Origin: Tetradesmus obliquus
Lineage: Eukaryota; Chlorophyta; Chlorophyceae; Sphaeropleales; Scenedesmaceae
DNA length: 64,000 bases
Direction of reading: 5' to 3'
Assembly: GCA_030272155.1 (NCBI GenBank)
Contig: CP126198.1
Coordinates: 1,612,001-1,676,000, forward strand
Positions 56,559 through 64,000 of this stretch are shown one piece after another (position 1 is the first letter of the stretch; every line of letters begins with the position of its first letter). The notes beneath the pieces were generated by a model that was not told the origin of the DNA, searched no databases, and was given only the letters and a program-made list of their open reading frames with translations. The position numbers were made by a program, and so were the translations under genes.

Positions 56559-59500
56559 ATGAACACCGCAGTCTTCACTGTGTTGGTGATTACCAACATG
56601 ATGCTGGCACGATCGCCGCTTGCAGCAGCTGATGTTGCTGCTGCTTCCGCAGCGCCAGGCGCTATTAGCGGGGGCTTAGGCCAAATCATGGTGAAAGGCA
56701 CGGGAGTTTATGTCTATCAGAACGTGGGAAGCTTCAAAACCAACGTTATCGACAAAAGCCTGGTTGAAGGCAGCAATGGAGCACACTACTACGTCTTTTC
56801 ACCTTCTACAACAAGTTACACGCTTGCCAGAGGCGTCGCAGTACTACCCGCAGGAAAGGACCTGGATGTAGTAGGAAACGTGCCGCGTTCCAAATCATAC
56901 CTCCCCAGGATACCCTGCATATACTTCACCCTCATCCGTGACATTGGAGTGCAGTACCGTCAGTCTCTGGACATGGGCATTCAGTACAGGAAGCAATTTG
57001 ACGGCGAACAAGGCTGGTTTGCTGCCTACTGGTCTCCACTGGATGAGCCAGGGACCGCGCCACCACCAGAGTATTTCCCTGGTGCTGCAAGCGTGAAGAT
57101 GCAGGTTGAGCGCAGTGGCATCAGCATTATCGCCAGCTATACATTCAGGGATGCGACAGGGAACAACATCACAGGAAGCTTGGGCAGCCCAGGAACGACA
57201 GTCCACACATTCAGTGGCAGGGATAGGTTTGGGAGTGACTATAGCAGCGCTACGCCATTGCGCTGGGGGCGCTTCATGTCATTCGTGCCTAACAATGGGA
57301 AGGGCAACATCATGCAAGACACGGCAGATATGACAAAGATCAGCAATGCGCGGTGAGCTTTGAAGCTTTGCCGTCAACTTCAAGCAGCGAGTGCCTGTTG
57401 GCAGTGTCTCGTGGCTGGCCAATTGACCACAACTTTCTCAACACACTTGCGAATAGTGCTGCCGCCGACAACTGCTGTTGTTCGCAACTGTCGTTGCCAT
57501 ATGCACCGCATTGATCCTGCAAACACCTGCACGTTTCAGTCCTGCATCGCACGTGCAGCAAGGTTCCCAGGTTTGACCTACAGCCCCTCCAAAATGTGTT
57601 GTCCTCTGCCACATGCTGCAGGTTCACTGAGCTTCAGCTCTTCAAGTGGGAGAGCAGCAGGTGGGAAGACTGGGGCTCCAGCCTCATCGACTACGCCTGG
57701 TCAGTACAGACCGCCAATATTGTGAATCTGGAACTGTCAGCGGTGGATCCCTCCACGAAGCTCTTGTACGACAAGCTATCACTGGTGCAGCAGGTTTGGT
57801 ATCCCCAGCGTTGCATCAGATTCATAAACAGGTATGATCAAGTCAACAGATCTGGCCATGAATTTTGTGTTACAAGCTGCAGCCCGTCACACCATGCCAC
57901 GTGTTGCCAGCAGGTGGCACAGGTTCCACAAAACAATGGTCCGTTAGTGGTGCATTATGTTGCTGTGCAATATCAGCTGCGGCCGCTGCAATGGTGCTGC
58001 TGGCACTGCCTGCATCATACAATGTGCACAGCGCTGCCAAGCGTGTGTATGCACAGGCCGTATGCTATTCAGCTGAGGGCGCATTGGGCTACGTATCCCA
58101 TACATATGCATGATGCATGAAGAGTACAGGCGCGCATGAATAAATGAATGAATGAATGAATGAATGAATGAATGAATGAATGAATGAATGAATGAATGAA
58201 TGAATGAATGAATGAATGAATGAATGAATGAATGAATGAATGAATGAATGAATGAATGAATGAATGAATGAATGAATGAATGAATGAATGAATGAATGAA
58301 TGAATGAATGAATGAATGAATAAATGAATGAATATATGAATGAATGAATGAGCTACGCGTGGTGTGTTCACACTTAGCACCCACGTAAGTTGAGGGAGGG
58401 TGTGTGTGTGTGACGATGAGGAAGACCTCATGCACCTCCACACCTCCTACCATTGCATGGACATGCCTGGACTGCACACCAGGGGTTCCGTGTCTGTCAT
58501 GTTGATTTCTCCGAGTCAAGCCAGCCCAAACCCTAAACCCTCATCAACAGCACAAAGATGCAGCTGCAAGGCTGTCAGAACCGCAGCTGAGATGAGGTTT
58601 TACATACAGCAGTCAGACTCGGAGCAGGAATATTCATCCGACATCCTTTGCACATGCGTCTACCTTTCAAGCCATGTCTGTGTGCATTTGCAGGGCATCG
58701 ACCAAGCAATGGTTCACCACTGGCAAGATGGGCAGGGCTTCGAGCTTTGACATCAAGCGCAGTGAAGGCTGGTACAGCATAGCAGGTGCAGCAACTAGTC
58801 AAGTGAGTGCCGTATTTGGCTATGACGGCCATTGCTACGCCGGCAGCGCACTGCAACCCCAAAGCTGTGCCATAGCCCGGTTGTGCGTGCACACCATGTG
58901 CTGCTTCAGCACATCGGCCAGGCCAGCAGCGCTGCTAGCACGCGTGCTAGCACGCGTGCGTGGCTTGTGCAGCAAAGATCAGATGTGCACGCAGCTTGCA
59001 GTCTGTTGCTCAGATGCTGGCACAGTACTAGTAGACGCACCTGTACATGCAGTACAGCACGACAGCATGCCGTATCTACAGTACATGACATTTGGCAACG
59101 CATGTGCTGCTGTGCCCTTTGTGTTGAGCTGCAGGTATGCGTCGACTGCACGGTGAACACCATGTACGTTTTGTTTGATGACCCAAAGTATTCCTTGAGC
59201 ACTGGCCTGACATCGTTCTGCATACGAGATCCGGACGCCTTTTCGATTACTGAGCTACTCAATGCCGACCCCAGCAAGTATTGGGCTTTCACAGATTCCA
59301 AGACGAAGGCCAAGGCAGATGATTGCGAGTCACTTGGGGCAGGATACGTCAAGAAAGATCACAGCAGGTGGGTTATACCAACGAAAAGCTGTGATATCAC
59401 CGTGCGCGCAGCAGTGTCGCAGTATGCCTGCTGTACACTGTGGCACAGTATGTTTACAATGGACCCGGAGCAGCAGCTGCCGTGCCTCTGCTGCTGTTGC

Positions 59501-60416
59501 TGTTGCCGACAGTGGTCCTGTACATGACACATGTGTACAGGGCACATGTGCGGCCACCGCAGCTGCTGCCGCAGCCGTGCTGCGGCTGCGGCTGCGGCTG
59601 TTGCTGCTGACACTGTCCTAGACTAGCGCGTGCTGCTGCTAAGATTTGCTGCTCAATTGCTGCGCTTCAGCATCATGAGCAACTGCAGCAGCACAGCAAA
59701 TGCTATGCAGCAGCAGCATTAAGCCTGTTACACAGGCTTGATGGGATTGGCGCTGGGCGCTGTGCTTGGTTTGCTGCAGGCATTTGTGCAGCAGGATACA
59801 CACACTTTGAATGGTATGTACAGGTACACAACTCTGCTCTCTCTCTCCTACCAGCACGCTTGCTGCTGCACCCAGCTTCCACACAGTGCGCATGCAGCGG
59901 ATCCAAGCGAGTGACGTGCGCCACCCTAGCCTTCACAGGAGTGACAAGCAGGACGTCAAAGCGGCTGTACGCCCTTGTCCCGCCTGCTTTCTGTTGCCAT
60001 ATTGCAGTTTTAGTTTCAACCTACCGAGTCTGGCAAGCGTTGACCAGGCCTGCATTGGTTGGGACATCACTCTCACATCCACTGCAGCAACATCCAAAGT
60101 GCAGTCTGCGGCGGCATGCAGCACCAGCATTACTAAGAGGTCTGTCAGGGGCGTTGCTGCTGCTGGTGCTGGTGCTGCTGCTGCTATCAGTGCATCAGCA
60201 AGTCATCAAACCTCCATCGACGTTGCTCCAATTGGCAGGCCTGACAGATTTGGGCCAGTGTCTACAGCCGCCGCTGACGGTTCAACCTACGCTCTGCCCC
60301 GCAAGGCCTTGCCCCACACGGCAGCGCCAGCCGCTGCGGACACGGTGCTGCTCAACATTGAAGCCATTGCCGATGACATTGATGGTTGGCTAAACCAAAC
60401 GCATGACCAGCCATGA
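56559..60416 (+). CDS. unrecognised secreted protein, 584 residues, five exons
   Basis: Exons 56559-57352, 57622-57831, 58694-58802, 59135-59367 and 60008-60416 total 1755 bp and join with consistent phases into one frame ending in TGA. The N-terminus is a signal peptide (MNTAVFTVLVITNMMLARSP..AAADV). Notable stretches: GTGVYVYQNVGSF, HYYVFSPSTTSYTLARGVAVLPAG (two hydrophobic beta-like strands), GEQGWFAAYWSPLDEP, WESSRWEDWGSSLIDYAW, STKQWFTTGKMGRAS, a Cys pair VCVDC, FDDPKYSLS, and a Thr/Ala/Ser-rich tail ending GWLNQTHDQP. No known domain recognised. Introns carry a tetranucleotide microsatellite and a 20-bp palindrome. Secretion plus a novel core would fit an extracellular or cell-wall protein, but this is inference. 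Confidence 0.75.
58138..58349 (+). repeat. GAAT/ATGA tetranucleotide microsatellite
   Basis: About 50 uninterrupted TGAA units with two or three interruptions near the ends (TAAATGAA, ATATATGAA), in intron 2 of the secreted protein gene. Confidence 0.98.
58933..58952. repeat. 20-bp perfect palindrome
   Basis: TGCTAGCACGCGTGCTAGCA is its own reverse complement; a second ACGCGTGC follows directly. It lies in an intron of the secreted protein gene. Confidence 0.9.
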
Positions 60417-62064
60417 TGTCACCTTGCAGCTGCTCTTCGGCAGTGCTAGCTCAATGAGTCAGCAGCAGTGCAATGTACTCGGTTGTTATCACGCACATTA
60501 TACCATATGCCGTAGCTCACCGTTGTACTGAGCAATCAGCTGGCAACCCTTCCCATGCCCAGTTTACATCAAGCCATGAGGCTGATGTCGCATGTGGTTG
60601 ATGCCCTGTGCTTTGGCGTGCCAGCAGGGAGCACTGCACTGGTCATGATTTACCCCCTCAAAGTATGTGCTGAGTGCACTCACGTTGTTAACAAGTGCAT
60701 TGACAAGATAATATGCTGACCAGACAGACAGGTACTGTCACCTTGTGTTTGGGGGCTTCTTGTCAGGTAGTGGTCGCTCGTTCCGTCACGCCCGTGATCA
60801 CGGCCCCAGTGTTGCCTCAAATCCACCAGCTCTGCAGAGGAATTGCGGTTGGACCACTTGCTACTCCAGGTTTGATCAAAATCAAACCATCGTGATGATG
60901 TCATTTGAGGATCCTTGTCGGAGGCTGCAGCTGTATGTTGTGGTATATGCGAGCTTCTGGGTTTTATTGGTTGGTTGGTGGTCCAACACCAGGGAAGAGT
61001 CTTCCCTGTATGTGGCATGGGTATGCACAGGCTGGCCACAAGACTGCCCCTACTTGCACCTGCACCACTCTGTGACAGGTGATCCTAGTAGGCATTCGTT
61101 TTGTGTTGGCTTAGTGTGCACTGGCGTGACCGTCAGATTACTGCCGTCTAACTTTTGTAGGCTTGTTCAAGGACCAGACGGTCCTAGCACTTAACAACTT
61201 GGCTGCATGCGGCGTTGCTGCTAGCCGCCAGCACACTGTGCAGCCCTCACAATGTCTCAGGCAGCAGATTCCCATATAATTAGGCTATGTTGCATGGCGT
61301 GGACGTGGTTTGACACTCGAGGTCCCTGCGCAGTACTGCACTGCTGGCACTTTCGCAGCACTGGTGCAATGTGCTGAATGGCCGTGCACGTGTTGTGCTG
61401 CACACGACATGGGGATTGTCAAGAGTTGCCAATTGCGGGCGCATTTGTTGGCTGCACGGTTGAGCGCATTTCTCGGTTGTACAGGTGGTCTCAAAAGTTT
61501 CGACTGCTGCCAGCAGTTTTTAGCATTTCAACACAAAAACAGATGTATGTTGCTTGAAATCACAACAGCACAGCCACACAACTTGCAGTTACATGACTGC
61601 TGCCCTCAACCCTGCAGTTTCAGGCACTGCAACTCATGTTTGGAGCATGCCATCACTACAATCTGCCTCCAGGTGGACTTGGAAAAAAGCTGCTGCTTTT
61701 CACTGCTTTATGGTGGGTGCAGCAAAACCCAGAAAGCACACACATTGGCCCAGCACCAGCTGCAGCCAGCCTAACCAGCAAAACCCAATGCCATCACACC
61801 AAGGCCCACACCTGTAGCTTTGCATGCCAGACCAGACCACAGCAGCACACATGATCAGCTTCAAAAGGCACTGCTGTGATGCAGGCAGCGTCTGTTGACC
61901 AGCAGGCACCAGGAAGGCATGCCAGGGCATGCACAGACCACAATACAGCCCTGGCAGCTAAGCAGCACCCCTGCAAAACAAGAACAGGCCCAATCAACTG
62001 CTTTTTGGCGTCATGCGGCTAAGGTTGAGGCAAGGAAGGGGAGGGCTGCAGCTGGCTTCAGCGC
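60417..62064. other. intergenic stretch
   Basis: Several open frames up to about 150 codons exist on the plus strand (for example 60745-61194 and 61310-61774), but none shows a known motif or convincing exon structure. No repeat or RNA gene recognised. Confidence 0.4.
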
Positions 62065-64000
62065 AAGCGCCAGTGCCTGGCGCTGCTGCTTGAGGGCGCT
62101 GGGGATGATGATGCAGAACTTCTTGCAGATGCCGCTAGTTGGAGTGACGGGGTTGGCAGGGACGGGCGGGAGTCGCCAAGGCAAGCTGAGTCAGCAGCTT
62201 CGGCAGCAGTCGCAGAAGAGACAGACAAGCAGTACAACGTTGTGGAGGCTGCAGACAGCAGCAGCAGCAGCAGCACAGATGGAGGCAGCAACCCCACAGC
62301 AGATGCATCTGCTTCAGCAGCTCCAGCAGCAGCGGAGGAAGGGGAAGTTGCTGCCGATGTGCTGTACGTTGCAAGGCCAGAGTGCTTGATTGAGTGCAGC
62401 ACGCAGGTGGCTCGCGCGCTTGGCAGCTTTGTGGTGAAGCTGGCAGCAGCAGCAGCAGCAGCAGGCCTGCAGCAGCAGCTTGATTGTGAGACGCTGTGCA
62501 TGCTGTTGGAGAAGCCGCTGATGGTGCAGGTGAGCATGCTGTATAATGCTTGTTACGGACACTCCATTGTCCTCGAGCGGCAAGTACTTACATACGTGGC
62601 AGTGACTGACCTGTGCTATGCTCAGATGGACATGCATGCAAGCACCAGCAAGTGCAGCCTTGTGGCAAGTCAGATGAGCATGCCATGATGTGATGTGATC
62701 TTACAGCAACTGCAACTGAAAGGCGGCAGCAAAGCGCATGGAAGCATATGCTGCCTGTTGCATCGGCGCCTTCCGCACCAAGTTTGGTCGGCTTGCAATT
62801 GCCGCTTCCCGGCCTGCTGGCAAGTATCGCGCTGAAGTGTGTTTGCGTCTTAGCCTGCCTGTTCCTGCCCCCCACCCTTCACCCCACCCCCTCTCCTCCT
62901 GCCAGGCCTCTGGTGGCGATGTTGCTCAGGTGATGCTGCAGCAGCAGTACAGGCACTACCCCCAGCCGACAGCAACCTTTAGCCCCTGGAGCATCCCTGT
63001 GCCACCAGAACCAGCACCAGAGCCTGCAGCAGCAGATGAAGAGGCAGAGCAGCCTCATGCAGCAGCAGCAGTAACTGCAGCTGAACAAGCAGCAGATCAC
63101 AAACAGACAACAGCTGCAGGTGGTGCCGCTACAACGCAAGTCTTGCAAGGCCTCGGACTAGACGCACTTTTCTTTTTGTTACCAGGGGGGACGGAATCCT
63201 ACTGGCTCGCTACCACAGCACAATTGGGCAAGCCCAATTGTCGGGAGCGGGAGGCAGTGCCTCACCAGCAGAACACGTCACAACACCCTATACAGGAGGT
63301 GCCCAGCGCCCGGACCAAAAAAATAAGCGGGGGAGTTGAACGCACTTGATGAAGCTGCGCTGATTACCGCACCAGCAGCAGTGTCTGAGTTCAGTGCAAG
63401 CTTGCAGCAGCGGCGGCTGCAAGGGGAGGCTGCAGTCCGAGCAAAGCGAGAGGCAGCAGCAGCAGCTCGGCATGCAGCAGCAGCAGCAGCAGCAGCAACA
63501 GGAGAGGCTGTCGCTGCTGCGTTTGCTGACAGCACCAGCAGTGGGTTTGATCCACTGCTGGTGTCTAGCAACCTGTGTCCTGTCGTGTCTGCTGGCGCTG
63601 CTACTGGGCAGCCAGTTGTTGCAGCGGCAGCAGCAGCAGCAGCAGCAGCAGCAGAGGATGCATCTGCTGCTGCGGTTGCAGCAGCTGCTGGGCACCAGGT
63701 GCCAGTAGTGCTACTGCCAGGAGCTGCACCACCTGCTGCTGCTGCTGGTGCACCTAGCACTACCCCTGCTGGCCTGCTTGGACCGGCAGCTGCTGGTGTT
63801 GTGAGGATTGAAGGTGCCAGAACTGCAGCAGCAGCTGCTGAGCCAAGCAGCTCAGAGGCGCCCCAAGCACAAGCATTACCAGGCTCCTGGGCATCTGCAG
63901 AAGTGGCAGATCCTGTGGCAGAAGTTTCAGCAGCGCCGCTGGTGTCAGCAGGTGGTGCACAAATTGTGGCCGGTGATGCGCCAGGTACTGCAGCTGCAGG
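62065..64000 (+). CDS. Ala/Gln-rich multi-exon gene, runs off the window
   Basis: A first recognisable exon (about 62065-62529) reads QRKRQCLALLLEGAGDDDAE.., an acidic Ser-rich stretch, then DVLYVARPECLIECSTQVARAL and CETLCMLLEKPLMVQ before GTGAGC. Further coding pieces are MEAYAACCIGAFRTKFGRLA (62738 on), ASGGDVAQVMLQQQYRHYPQ with a Pro/Ala/Glu-rich run (62905-63150), and from about 63340 an Ala-rich frame (LDEAALITAPAAVSEF..) that is still open at 64000. Phases between the middle pieces are not all settled, so the model is provisional. Low-complexity Ala/Gln runs come from GCA/CAG tracts. No domain recognised. Confidence 0.45.
63221..63240. repeat. short inverted repeat
   Basis: CAATTGGGC-AA-GCCCAATTG: 9-bp perfect arms around a 2-bp centre, in the last gene near a likely intron. 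Confidence 0.85.

Noticed and set aside
57913-57960. Extra exon copy upstream of the STKQWFTTG exon
   Set aside because: Only a weak resemblance (STKQW) after an acceptor-like CAG; too diverged to call a duplication.
58138-58520. Minus-strand frame encoding FIHS repeats
   Set aside because: Pure translation of a tetranucleotide microsatellite.
58530-58546. Second telomere-like AAACCCTAAACCCTC
   Set aside because: Only two units, in an intron, with no array around it; no evidence of an interstitial telomere.
60745-61194. 150-codon open frame as a gene
   Set aside because: No motif, unusual composition and no exon structure; probably chance.

Overview
This is a nuclear-genome window from a eukaryote, most likely a chlorophycean green alga (the Scenedesmaceae/Sphaeropleales or Chlamydomonadales fit best; this is inference). 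Reasons: genes are split by many short GT..AG introns; donors are mostly GTGAG/GTGCG and acceptors mostly TGCAG; CAG/CTG microsatellites are dense and give poly-Gln, poly-Ala and poly-Ser tracts; and the protein set (plant-type ABCG24/28 half-transporter, KDZ transposase, MYND-finger protein, secreted class 3 lipases, DUF1499 protein) is typical of chlorophytes. There are no operons, rRNA genes or CRISPR arrays.

Layout. 0-2.1 kb: gene-poor, with a truncated retroelement-like insertion and a 161-bp near-perfect hairpin. 2.1-4.5 kb (minus): secreted protein with a jacalin-like region. 6.1-18.7 kb (minus): one very large ABCG transporter gene whose introns are swollen by tandem copies of exon edges. 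19.5-25.3 kb (plus): a Kyakuja/Dileera/Zisupton (KDZ) transposase with N-terminal Cys clusters. 27.2-28.5 kb: a 29-bp minisatellite of 45 units. 29.2-32.3 kb (minus): an unrecognised gene with Cys/His clusters and a Gln-rich tail. 33.1-33.8 kb (plus): DUF1499 domain. 34.9-39.4 kb (plus): MYND zinc-finger protein. 40.8-48.9 kb: a segmental duplication of about 4.8 kb carrying, in each copy, a secreted class 3 lipase followed by a small secreted Cys protein; the first lipase has an in-frame stop. 50.5-55.9 kb: a nest of mobile DNA, with a retroelement-like fragment, two copies of a 0.71-0.72 kb terminal-inverted-repeat element, and between them a Tc1/mariner-like DDE transposase gene whose single intron is filled by an antisense ORF resembling a PD-(D/E)XK nuclease. 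56.6-60.4 kb (plus): an unrecognised secreted protein of 584 residues whose five exons join in phase. 62.1-64 kb (plus): an Ala/Gln-rich gene that runs off the window.

Two observations stand out. First, the intron-filling antisense nuclease-like ORF inside the DDE transposase. Second, a window-wide pattern in which the last or first 30-100 bp of an exon, with its splice site, is tandemly copied 2-9 times into the adjoining intron, usually next to a CAG/CTG tract. This affects the jacalin-like gene, the ABCG gene, the MYND gene and, more weakly, the lipases. It enlarges introns and supplies strings of decoy or alternative splice sites. All exon boundaries are from reading the sequence and have no transcript support.
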